A stretch of 64,000 bases of DNA. Source: Sphingosinicella sp. BN140058 (lineage in GTDB: Bacteria; Pseudomonadota; Alphaproteobacteria; Sphingomonadales; Sphingomonadaceae). The notes beneath the pieces were generated by a model that ran no database searches, was not told the DNA's origin, and worked only from the letters and a program-made list of their open reading frames with translations. The translations under genes and the position numbers were made by a program. This document shows, in pieces, positions 44,832 through 52,105 of the stretch; positions within the stretch are counted from its first letter, which is position 1, and each line of letters opens with the position of its first letter. Location: contig NZ_CP035501.1 in the NCBI RefSeq assembly GCF_004135585.1, forward strand, positions 4,163,501-4,227,500, in the 5' to 3' direction.

Positions 44832-46382
44832 ATGGCCAATAAGGGCCTTTTCGCTTCCGCCATAGCCCGGCTCCTGCCGGCGGCGGAAAGTGTCAATCGG
44901 GAGCAGGCGCCGGCTTACACTTACGGGCCCGAGCACAAGCTCGCCCAACTGGCGGCGACCGGCACCCTCCAGGACAGTTTCTACGGCGCGGCCGAGAACC
45001 AGCTTGCCGACGTGCTCGCTGCCGCCAAGGCGGTCGACCCGCTGTTCGTTGCCAAGGCCGCCATCTACGCCCGTCGGCGCGGTGCGATGAAGGACATGCC
45101 GGCTCTGCTGACGGCGTGGCTGACCTTGGCCGACCCGGATCTCGCCGTCAGCGTCTTCGGTCGGGTGATCGACAATGGCCGCATGCTGCGCAATTTCGTG
45201 CAGATCATGCGCTCCGGCGTGGTCGGGCGGAGCTCGCTCGGCACCCGTCCGAAGCGGCTGGTCCAGCAGTGGCTGGAGCGGGCGTCGATACGGACTTTGA
45301 TGCATGCTGCGACCGGCAAGGATCCGTCTTTGGCCGACATCGTGCGCATGGTCCACCCGAAGCCGGCGGACGAGGGTCGCAGAGCCTTCTACGCCTGGCT
45401 GATCGGCAAGCCGTACGACGTCGATCAGCTGCCGGCGGAGATCGCGGCCTTCGAGGCGTGGAAGCGCTGCCCGGAGGGCCCATTGCCCGACGTGCCGTTC
45501 GAATGGCTGACCGCCTTCGATCTGACCGCCGCGCATTGGGCCGAGCTGGCCGGGCGCATGGGCTGGCAGGCGCTGCGCATGAATCTCAACACGCTGGCGC
45601 GCCAAGGGGCGTTCGCGGTGGAGGGGTGCGCGGAGCAGGTGGCCGCGCGTCTTTCGGATGCGGCGGAGATCGCCAGGGCACGGGTGCTCCCGTACCAGCT
45701 GATGGTCGCGCTCGGCACGGCCGGCGACGGGATGCCGCTGGTCGTCCAGGCGGCGCTTGAGCAGGCGCTCGAGACGTCGTTGGCGTCGGTGCCGGCGCTT
45801 CCGGGCCGGGTGGTCGTCTGCCCGGACGTGTCCGGATCGATGAGCGCGCCGGTTACCGGCTATCGCAAGGGCGCATCCTCGAAGGTGCGCTGCATCGACG
45901 TCGGGGCCCTGGTCGCGGCAGCCGTGCTGCGCCGGAACCGAGATGCTCTGCTGCTGCCGTTCGAGCAGAAGGTCGTGCCGATAACGCTCGATCCCTTTGC
46001 CCGGGTCGCGGTCAACGCCGCCTCGCTGGCGGCGGTCGGCGGAGGCGGCACCAATGTCTCGGCACCGCTGGCTTTGCTCAATCGGGACCGGGAGGAGGCC
46101 GACCTGGTGGTGATCGTATCGGACAATGAATCCTGGGTGGATGCCACGCGTCACGGCGCGACGGCGACGATGCGGGAATGGGAGCGGCTGAAGAACAGGT
46201 GCAGGGGCGCGAAGCTCGTCTGCATCGATCTCCAGCCCTACGGCACAACTCAGGCGAAGGCTCGCAAGGACATACTGAATGTCGGAGGCTTCTCGGACGC
46301 GGTGTTCGAGACGCTCGCCCGCTTCGCCTCCGGCGCGGCGGAGAGTGACTGGGTGGGTGAAATAAACGCAATGGAGGTGTGA
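44832..46382 (+). CDS. rsr: Rsr, bacterial Ro60-like RNA-binding protein (TROVE domain plus VWA)
   Basis: 516 residues from the ATG at 44832, with GGAGGAAG just upstream. The N-terminal ~330 residues form the TROVE HEAT-repeat ring ('KAAIYARRRGAMKDMPALLTAWLTL', 'GRMLRNFVQIMRSGVVGRSSLGTRPKRLVQQWL'), which binds misfolded RNA ends in its hole and Y RNA on its outer face. The C-terminal VWA domain has a MIDAS motif CPDVSGSMS and the GGGTNVSAPL threonine loop. In other bacteria Rsr works with Y RNA and polynucleotide phosphorylase in RNA decay. It is encoded directly before four Y-RNA-like genes and rtcB. Confidence 0.95.
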   Translation: MANKGLFASAIARLLPAAESVNREQAPAYTYGPEHKLAQLAATGTLQDSFYGAAENQLADVLAAAKAVDPLFVAKAAIYARRRGAMKDMPALLTAWLTLADPDLAVSVFGRVIDNGRMLRNFVQIMRSGVVGRSSLGTRPKRLVQQWLERASIRTLMHAATGKDPSLADIVRMVHPKPADEGRRAFYAWLIGKPYDVDQLPAEIAAFEAWKRCPEGPLPDVPFEWLTAFDLTAAHWAELAGRMGWQALRMNLNTLARQGAFAVEGCAEQVAARLSDAAEIARARVLPYQLMVALGTAGDGMPLVVQAALEQALETSLASVPALPGRVVVCPDVSGSMSAPVTGYRKGASSKVRCIDVGALVAAAVLRRNRDALLLPFEQKVVPITLDPFARVAVNAASLAAVGGGGTNVSAPLALLNRDREEADLVVIVSDNESWVDATRHGATATMREWERLKNRCRGAKLVCIDLQPYGTTQAKARKDILNVGGFSDAVFETLARFASGAAESDWVGEINAMEV

Positions 46383-46390
46383 CGACACAT

Positions 46391-46525
46391 ATCGCGGCGA
46401 ATGCCGGAAGGACTACATCGTCTGATAAACGCCAGGTCGCGGGTTCGAGTCCCGCCGGATCTTCTGAGGATCCGTAGCTCAGTTGGTAGAGCAGGAACGT
46501 CCTTCCAAATACTCGTCGCCGCGAA
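46391..46525 (+). ncRNA. Y-RNA-like RNA 1 (YrlA type) with permuted tRNA head
   Basis: Ro-binding stem: lower arm 46392-46400 with 46516-46524 (9 bp), conserved internal loop (5' ATGCC, 3' AAATACTCG), upper arm GGAAGGAC 46406-46413 with 46499-46506 (8 bp). The head holds tRNA parts in permuted order: T arm 46439-46455 (TTCGAGT loop), then CGGATCT 46456-46462 and GGATCCG 46468-46474, which pair as a 7-bp acceptor stem joined by TCTGA, then D arm 46477-46492 (AGTTGGTA loop). This is a tRNA elbow with the acceptor ends closed by a loop. Between rsr and rtcB. Confidence 0.88.
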
Positions 46526-46543
46526 CCGTGGGAGCCGCAAAGA

Positions 46544-46615
46544 GCGGCGGGAATGCGGGCGAGGACTACATCCTGGCATGATGCGAAGGTCCTCGTCTTA
46601 TACTCGTCCCGCCGT
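46544..46615 (+). ncRNA. Y-RNA-like RNA 2, minimal stem without tRNA head
   Basis: Same Ro-binding architecture. Lower arm CGGCGGGA 46545-46552 pairs with 46607-46614. Here the stem sequence differs from unit 1 on both sides, keeping pairing (covariation). The conserved AATGC and ACTCG internal-loop bases follow. Upper arm 46559-46566 pairs with 46589-46596 (8 bp, one G-U). The loop is only 22 bases, begins with the shared TACATC, and has no T- or D-arm. It is the simplest of the four, about 72 bases, and may be a Ro ligand only. Confidence 0.82.
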
Positions 46616-46625
46616 TTCAAGCGGC

Positions 46626-46713
46626 GCCGGCGAATGCTGATGGGAATACATCTGGTTGTGGGCTTCGGCTCTGCGGTTCAACTCCGCGTCTCTCATCGGC
46701 CCTCGTCGCCGGT
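46626..46713 (+). ncRNA. Y-RNA-like RNA 3 with T-arm-like hairpin
   Basis: Lower arm CCGGCGA 46627-46633 pairs with 46706-46712; upper arm 46636-46644 with 46692-46700 (9 bp, two G-U). The GGCGAATGC / CTCGTCGCC Ro-binding bases and the TACATC (46647-46652) are conserved. The head has a T-arm-like hairpin (46672-46688, TTCAACT loop) on its 3' side. I do not see a matching D arm. About 88 bases. Confidence 0.8.
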
Positions 46714-46720
46714 TCATTTG

Positions 46721-46842
46721 ATGTGGCGAATGCCGACGGGACTACATCCACGCTGGAGGCGCCGGTTCGAGTCCGGCAGGGTGCAAGCCCGAAGCTCTGG
46801 GAGGAGCGCCAGCAATCGTCCCGTTACTCCTCGTCGCCGCAT
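46721..46842 (+). ncRNA. Y-RNA-like RNA 4 with permuted tRNA-like head
   Basis: Lower arm 46721-46729 pairs with 46834-46842 (9 bp, one G-U); upper arm GACGGGAC 46735-46742 with 46818-46825. Conserved Ro-site bases and TACATC are present. The head is again T arm (46761-46777, TTCGAGT loop, 5-bp GCCGG stem), then GGGT-GCAA-GCCC (46779-46790, a short closed acceptor with a GNRA tetraloop), then D-arm-like GCTC...GAGC (46794-46807). It has the same permuted order as unit 1 with a reduced acceptor. It ends 33 bases before rtcB. Confidence 0.86.
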
Positions 46843-46875
46843 CATCGATCATAAGTCAGAACAAGGGAGAGCCGA

Positions 46876-48102
46876 ATGACCGAGCAGAATTTTGAAGTGA
46901 TGGCGGTCGAGGGCGGCGCGCCGGTGAAGATGTGGACCAAGGGCGTCGCAGTCGATCCGAAGGCGCGCGACCAGCTGTCGCGGGCGGCGAAGATGCCGTT
47001 CGTGTTCAAGCACGTCGCGGCCATGCCGGACGTGCATGTCGGCATCGGCGCCACCGTGGGATCCGTGATTCCGACGAAGGGCGCGGTGATTCCGGCCGCG
47101 GTCGGCGTCGACATCGGCTGCGGCATGATGGCGGCCCGCACCTCGCTCCACGCGGCCGATCTCCCTGACAGTCTGGAAGGGATACGCAGCGCAATCGAGC
47201 AGGCGGTGCCGCATGGCCGCGATGTCGGCCGCGGCAAGCGCGACAAGGGCAGCTGGGGCGACCCGCCGCCGGAGATCTTCGGCGCCTGGGCGACGTTGGC
47301 CGAGCGCTTCAAGCGCATCGTCGACAAATATCCGAAGCTCGAGAAGACGAACAACCTCGTCCATCTCGGCACGCTCGGCACCGGCAACCACTTCATCGAG
47401 CTCTGTCTCGATGAGGCGGACCAGGTGTGGGTGATGCTCCATTCGGGGTCGCGCGGCGTCGGCAACGCGATCGGCAGCTTCTTCATCGAGCTGGCGAAGC
47501 AGGACATGCGGCGCTGGTTCGTCAATCTGCCGGACGAGAATCTCGCTTATTTCCCGGAAGGGACGGACCATTTCGACGATTATGTCGAGGCGGTGGGCTG
47601 GGCGCAGGATTATGCGGCATTGAACCGTCGGATGATGATGACCAACGTGATCCGCGCGATCCGAACCGTCATCGTCAAGCCGTTCGAGGCCGAGCTCGAG
47701 GCGATCAACTGCCACCACAATTATGTGCGGCGGGAGAACCACTTCGGCGAGAACGTGCTGGTCACCCGCAAGGGGGCGGTGCGGGCAGCCGAGGGCGTGA
47801 TGGGGATCATTCCCGGATCGATGGGCGCCAAGAGCTTCATCGTCCGCGGCCGCGGCAACAAGCAAGCGTTCGACAGCTGCAGCCACGGCGCCGGACGATT
47901 GATGTCGCGGACGGAGGCGAAGAAGCGCTTCACCCTCGACGATCACATCGTCGCGACCGAAGGCGTCGAATGCCGCAAGGATGCGGACGTCATCGACGAG
48001 ACCCCGGCGGCCTACAAGCCGATCGAAGCGGTGATGGCGGCACAGGCCGATCTCGTCGAGATCGTCCACACCTTGAAGCAGGTGGTGTGCGTGAAGGGCT
48101 GA
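46876..48102 (+). CDS. rtcB: RNA 3'-terminal ligase RtcB
   Basis: 408 residues, the same length as E. coli RtcB. The Mn2+ and GTP site is complete: 'DVHVGIGATVGSVIPTKGAVIPAAVGVDIGCGMM' with Asp79 and Cys82, 'LGTLGTGNHFIELC', 'HSGSRGVGN', 'NCHHNYVRRENHFG', and the guanylylated His337 in SCSHGAGR. RtcB joins 2',3'-cyclic phosphate or 3'-phosphate ends to 5'-OH ends of RNA. The ribosome site is AGGGAGAG, eight bases before the ATG. Third protein gene of the sigma54 operon; it follows the Y RNAs. Confidence 0.97.
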   Translation: MTEQNFEVMAVEGGAPVKMWTKGVAVDPKARDQLSRAAKMPFVFKHVAAMPDVHVGIGATVGSVIPTKGAVIPAAVGVDIGCGMMAARTSLHAADLPDSLEGIRSAIEQAVPHGRDVGRGKRDKGSWGDPPPEIFGAWATLAERFKRIVDKYPKLEKTNNLVHLGTLGTGNHFIELCLDEADQVWVMLHSGSRGVGNAIGSFFIELAKQDMRRWFVNLPDENLAYFPEGTDHFDDYVEAVGWAQDYAALNRRMMMTNVIRAIRTVIVKPFEAELEAINCHHNYVRRENHFGENVLVTRKGAVRAAEGVMGIIPGSMGAKSFIVRGRGNKQAFDSCSHGAGRLMSRTEAKKRFTLDDHIVATEGVECRKDADVIDETPAAYKPIEAVMAAQADLVEIVHTLKQVVCVKG

Positions 48103-48139
48103 CGCTCTTCACGCGCATGCCCCTAAGAGAGCTCGCGTC

Positions 48140-48613
48140 ATGCAAAGTCGGGTTGGTCGGTGGGTTCAGGAGGGACGGCTATACGTGTGGCGGTACGCCA
48201 ACCCCGGCCGGGGTTGGCGTGGATGGCACTTCGCTGCGGATCCACCTGGATGCCGGTCGATCAGACAGTTGCTCGAGGCCATGGCCGGGGAGGCGCCAAG
48301 CCATCGCACGCTCAAGCTCGAGCGAGTGACCGACGCTATTCTCGACGTTCCCAATTATGGGCGAAAGAGCGCCGGAACCTTCAGCAAGCTGCGCATCCGC
48401 TATGTGCCGGACGAGCGGCAACTGCAGCTATCAATACAAGACGAAATGCTGACCATGACCTTAGGCCGGAGGCGGGTGCCGGAATTGTCGGAGGCCTTTG
48501 CCGAAGTCGAAGTCGGTGGAGGCGACTTCGGAATACGAACGTCCGATGATCGTCAGGCCGAGATCTGGATGTTCTGGTGGATGCCGGCATCGCTTGCGAA
48601 GATGGGAGATTGA
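48140..48613 (+). CDS. Unknown protein between rtcB and rtcA
   Basis: 157 residues from an ATG at 48140. The N-terminus is basic and tryptophan-rich (RVGRWVQEGRLYVWRYANPGRGWRGWHFAADPPG). The middle is charged ('HRTLKLERVTDAILDVPNYG', 'KLRIRYVPDERQLQLSIQDEMLTMTLG') and the end acidic then aromatic ('EIWMFWWMPASLAKMGD'). Its TGA is one base before the GTG of rtcA, so translation is coupled. I do not recognise a domain. Within an rtc operon it is a candidate RNA-repair accessory factor, but this is only position-based. Confidence 0.7.
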   Translation: MQSRVGRWVQEGRLYVWRYANPGRGWRGWHFAADPPGCRSIRQLLEAMAGEAPSHRTLKLERVTDAILDVPNYGRKSAGTFSKLRIRYVPDERQLQLSIQDEMLTMTLGRRRVPELSEAFAEVEVGGGDFGIRTSDDRQAEIWMFWWMPASLAKMGD

Positions 48614-48614
48614 A

Positions 48615-49637
48615 GTGATTGAGATAGACGGGGCGCAGGGCGAGGGCGGGGGGCAGGTGCTGCGCATCGCGCTTTCGCTCGCGCTGGTGACCGGCCAGAC
48701 GTTCCGGATCGAGAATATACGCGCCAACCGTTCGCGGCCGGGCCTGATGCGGCAGCATGCGACCGCGGTCGAGGCGGCCTGCGCGATCGGCGGCAGCGAA
48801 TGCGAAGAGCTTGCCGTCGGCGCGTCGGCGTTGACCTTCGTGCCGGGCGCGGTGCGCGGCGGCGATTATCACATCTCCGTCGGCACCGCCGGCAGCACCG
48901 GCCTGGTGCTGCAAACCATCCTGCCGCCGCTGATGCTGGCGGCGGGGCCGTCGCGGCTCGTGCTGGAAGGCGGCACCCACAATATCTACGCGCCGCCGTT
49001 CGATTTCCTCGAACGCGTGTTCCTGCCGATCGTCAACCGGATGGGGCCGACCGTCTCGGCGCGGCTGATCCGCCATGGTTTCTACCCGGCGGGAGGCGGC
49101 CGCATCGAAGTCGATATCCAGCCGACGGCGTCGCTGACACCGTTGAACCTGATCGATCGCGGCGACCTCGTTTCGGTCGAGGCACGTGCCCTCGTCGCGG
49201 CGCTGCCGGGGGACATCGCGGTGCGCGAGCTCGCCGCGGTTGGGGCGGTGCTCGGCTGGCCGGAGGAGGCGCGCAGGATCACTCAGCTTCCCGAGCGCAG
49301 CGGCCCCGGCAATATCGTGATGCTGGAAGCGGTGTTCGATGAGGTCACCGAACTGGTCAGCGGCTTCGGCAAGCTTGGTGTCGCCGCCCACATCGTCGGC
49401 GACACCGCCGCCAAGAGGATGGCCGGCTATCTCGCCTCAGGCGCGGTGGCGGGCCCCTTTCTCGCCGATCAGCTCCTGCTGCCGCTGGCGCTCGCCGGCA
49501 GCGGGCAGTTCACCACGGTGAAGCCGTCGCTGCACAGCCGCACCGCGGCGGAGGTGATCGCCCGCTTTCTCGACGTGCGGATCACGTTCCAGGAACAGGA
49601 GAACGGCAACCACCTGGTGACCGTCGCCCGGGCCTAG
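48615..49637 (+). CDS. rtcA: RNA 3'-terminal phosphate cyclase RtcA
   Basis: 340 residues from a GTG at 48615, immediately after the previous stop, with GGGAG upstream. RtcA motifs: 'IEIDGAQGEGGGQVLRIALSLALVTGQTFRIENIRANRSRPGLMRQH', 'GTAGSTGLVLQTILPPLM', 'GGTHNIYAPPFDFLERVFLPIVNRMG', and C-terminal 'HSRTAAEVIARFL' with His307 as the adenylylated residue. RtcA converts 3'-phosphates to 2',3'-cyclic phosphates using ATP, the form RtcR senses. Last gene of the operon; its end overlaps galM by four bases, convergently. Confidence 0.96.
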   Translation: MIEIDGAQGEGGGQVLRIALSLALVTGQTFRIENIRANRSRPGLMRQHATAVEAACAIGGSECEELAVGASALTFVPGAVRGGDYHISVGTAGSTGLVLQTILPPLMLAAGPSRLVLEGGTHNIYAPPFDFLERVFLPIVNRMGPTVSARLIRHGFYPAGGGRIEVDIQPTASLTPLNLIDRGDLVSVEARALVAALPGDIAVRELAAVGAVLGWPEEARRITQLPERSGPGNIVMLEAVFDEVTELVSGFGKLGVAAHIVGDTAAKRMAGYLASGAVAGPFLADQLLLPLALAGSGQFTTVKPSLHSRTAAEVIARFLDVRITFQEQENGNHLVTVARA

Positions 49638-50779
49638 TCTCCTGCCTTCCGCTCGACGCCAAAGCGAAAGCTCGTCGTCGAGCGGAAGGTCTCGCCCGGG
49701 CGGAGCAGGGTCGACGGGAATTCCGGCCGGTTCGGGCTATCGGGAAAATGCTGGGTCTCGAGCGCATAGCCGTCGCCCTGGCGGATGGTGCGGCCGCCGG
49801 CGCCGATCAGGCTGCCGTCGAAGCTGTTCGCGGTATAGACCTGAAGCGACGGTTCGGTGGTGCTGACCTCCAGGCTACGGCCGCTGGCGGGATCGAACGC
49901 GCGGGCGGCGAGGCGAAGACCGCTGCCGTCGATCGCGAAGCCGTGGTCGAACCCGCGGGCGAGCAGCATCAGGGGGTGGGTAGAGCCGATCCGGTCGCCG
50001 ATGCGGGCAGGCGTGCGCAGGTCGAACGGGGTGCCGTCGACAGGCAGCAGGGCACCCGTGGGGATCCGCCGAGCGTCGAGTTCGGCGATGCGGGACGCGT
50101 TGATCTGCAGATTCTGATTGTCGGCACTGCCCGAGGTGCCGCCCGCGAGATTGAAATAAGCGTGGTGTGTGAGGTTGAGAACGGTCGCGCGGCTGGTCGT
50201 CGCGGCATAATCCAGCCGCAGCGTGTCATCGGCGGTCAGCGTGTAGGTGACGGCGATTTCGAGCGTTCCGGGGAATCCATTCTCGCCATCGGGGCTGGTG
50301 TAATGGAGCGTCACCGCGCTGCAGCCTGCCTCCGTGCATGGCTCGGCGCGCCAGACCTTGGCCGCGAAATTGGGAACGCCGCCATGCGAGACCACCACTT
50401 CCGGATCCGCCGAGAGCGGGTAGCGGGTGCCGTCGATCGAGAAGCCGCCCCGGGAGATCCGGCCGGCATAGCGGCCGACGAGGCTGCCGAAATTGGGCTT
50501 GGCCTCGTAGGCGGCGAGATCAGGCAACGCGAGCACGACGTTGGCGCGCCGTCCGTCGCGGGCCGGTACGGTGATCTCGTCGATGATCCCGCCCAAAGTG
50601 AGAATGCCGACGCGCATCCCGCTCGGATTGGTGAGGACGATCCGCTCGACGGCGGCACCCGCCTTGGTAATTCCATAAGGCGCGCGGGCGACGCCCGGCG
50701 TTGCGGCGGCGGCGGTCGCGGCGGCGAGGAGGCTCATCATGTTTGCTGGATGCGCGAACGCCGCGGCCGAGGCAAGCAC
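49634..50779 (-). CDS. galM: Aldose 1-epimerase (mutarotase), secreted form
   Basis: 381 residues from a GTG at 50779; ATGs at 50740 and 50737 are also possible, the latter starting near MMSLLAAATAAAATP. Either way there is an N-terminal hydrophobic region, so it is likely periplasmic. The mutarotase active site is present: 'NLTHHAYFNLAGG' (catalytic His), 'VVSHGGVPNFAAKVW' and 'GFDHGFAIDGSG' with the conserved Asp. It interconverts alpha and beta aldoses. Convergent with rtcA and not part of it. Confidence 0.9.
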   Translation of the reverse strand: MLASAAAFAHPANMMSLLAAATAAAATPGVARAPYGITKAGAAVERIVLTNPSGMRVGILTLGGIIDEITVPARDGRRANVVLALPDLAAYEAKPNFGSLVGRYAGRISRGGFSIDGTRYPLSADPEVVVSHGGVPNFAAKVWRAEPCTEAGCSAVTLHYTSPDGENGFPGTLEIAVTYTLTADDTLRLDYAATTSRATVLNLTHHAYFNLAGGTSGSADNQNLQINASRIAELDARRIPTGALLPVDGTPFDLRTPARIGDRIGSTHPLMLLARGFDHGFAIDGSGLRLAARAFDPASGRSLEVSTTEPSLQVYTANSFDGSLIGAGGRTIRQGDGYALETQHFPDSPNRPEFPSTLLRPGETFRSTTSFRFGVERKAGD

Positions 50780-50837
50780 GCCATTTACCCTTCCTTTGCA
50801 GGTGGATCGTTAAGCCTCTGGCGAGAAGAGGAATCCG

Positions 50838-51245
50838 ATGCTCCAGACCGTCTACATCAGCACCGCCCAGCCCAAGCTCCCGCAGGCCGAGTTGCGCGCG
50901 GTGCTCGACTCCTCGCGGCGTAACAATGCCGCCGTTGGCGTGACCGGCCTGCTGGTCGCCGGCGGACGCCGATTCCTCCAGGTGCTCGAAGGTCCGGACG
51001 CGGCGGTCGAGGCGACTTTGGCCCGCATCAAGGTGGACCCGCGCCACCGCGCGATCGTCACGCTGTCGCGCAAGGACGTCGACGCGCGCCAGTTCGGCGA
51101 CTGGTCGATGGGCTTCGAACTGGGCGCCGCCGCCGGCACCGCCGACCTCAAGAGCGTGGTCGACAGCCTCGTCTCACGGCTCAGTGACCGCAACCTCGCG
51201 GCCCAGTTCCAGGGCTTCGCCGAGATCCACGCGCGCGCTGCCTGA
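50838..51245 (+). CDS. BLUF domain protein (blue-light sensor)
   Basis: 135 residues, essentially one BLUF domain: 'MLQTVYISTAQPKL' with the flavin Tyr, 'RNNAAVGVTGLLVAGGRRFLQVLEG' with the conserved Asn and the flavin-contacting Gln, and 'DWSMGFEL' with the Trp near the C-terminus. BLUF proteins bind FAD and change hydrogen bonding on blue light. There is no fused output domain, so it must act through a partner. AGAGGAAT lies before the ATG. Divergent from galM; no obvious partner gene beside it. Confidence 0.92.
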   Translation: MLQTVYISTAQPKLPQAELRAVLDSSRRNNAAVGVTGLLVAGGRRFLQVLEGPDAAVEATLARIKVDPRHRAIVTLSRKDVDARQFGDWSMGFELGAAAGTADLKSVVDSLVSRLSDRNLAAQFQGFAEIHARAA

Positions 51246-51326
51246 CCGCGCTGCTGGCGCTGCGATGCAACGCGACGGCGTCCGCGGCGTTTTCTCGGCC
51301 CCTCAGTCCGAGAATGTCCCCGCCGC

Positions 51327-51983
51327 ATGTCGAAGATCGTAAACGGCTCCAGCCTGCAGCCGCTGTCCGGCGGCAAGCCAAAGCAAATCGTCCTGCTGCT
51401 TCATGGCTACGGCTCCAGCGGGGCCGATCTGATCGCGCTGGCGCCGCACTGGCGCCAGGCCTTGCCCGACGCGCTGTTCCTCGCGCCCAATGCGCCGCAA
51501 CGCAGCCACGGCGCCGGCTACCAATGGTGGCCGCTCGCCGCCTTCACCCCGCAGGCGCTGGCCGCCGGTGCCGCGTCGGCGGCCCCCGCGATCGACGTCT
51601 TTCTCGACTGCAAGCTGAAGCAATATGATCTGAGCGAGGCGGACGTTGCGATCGTCGGCTTCAGCCAGGGCACGATGATGGCGCTGCACGTCGGACTTCG
51701 CCGCAAACACGCGGTGGCGGGGATCGTCGGCTATTCCGGAATGCTCACCGGCGCGCCCGAACTCGCCCATGCCGCGATCACCAAGCCGCCTGTGCTGCTG
51801 ATCCACGGCTCGGCCGATCCCATCATCCCGGTCGCGGCGCTGCACGCGGCCAAGGCGGAATTGTTGAAGCTCGGCATCGCGGTCAGCGACCATGTCTCGC
51901 CCGGCCTCGGCCACAGCGTCGACCCGGACGGACTCCGCCGCGGCGGCGAGTTCGTCGTAAAGGCGTTGACCGAGAAAGCGTAA
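51327..51983 (+). CDS. Alpha/beta hydrolase (carboxylesterase/phospholipase type)
   Basis: 218 residues. The serine hydrolase fold is clear: 'IVLLLHGYGSSGADLI' (oxyanion loop), nucleophile GFSQG (catalytic Ser in 'VAIVGFSQGTMMALH'), 'VLLIHGSADPIIPVAALH' with the Asp, and 'SPGLGHSVDPDGL' with the catalytic His. It matches the family of human LYPLA/acyl-protein thioesterase-like carboxylesterases (DLH/PF02230). No signal peptide, so cytosolic. Confidence 0.93.
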   Translation: MSKIVNGSSLQPLSGGKPKQIVLLLHGYGSSGADLIALAPHWRQALPDALFLAPNAPQRSHGAGYQWWPLAAFTPQALAAGAASAAPAIDVFLDCKLKQYDLSEADVAIVGFSQGTMMALHVGLRRKHAVAGIVGYSGMLTGAPELAHAAITKPPVLLIHGSADPIIPVAALHAAKAELLKLGIAVSDHVSPGLGHSVDPDGLRRGGEFVVKALTEKA

Positions 51984-52105
51984 GCCGATCGTGGGACGGC
52001 GCCGTGGGCGTTCACCTTCCTGCCCGCAGCCGTCGCGGACATTCGGGAACAGCCGCCTCGCAGCGCCGTTCGGCGCAGCGAGTCTTCACGATCAGGATCT
52101 GACCC

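Noticed and set aside
46430..46500. An ordinary tRNA gene inside Y RNA 1
   Set aside because: T arm precedes D arm, there is no anticodon arm between them and no CCA end; it is a permuted mimic and not a linear tRNA.
46391..46842. CRISPR-like repeat array between rsr and rtcB
   Set aside because: Units differ in length and sequence, with paired stems that covary and tRNA-like arms; no direct repeats or cas genes.
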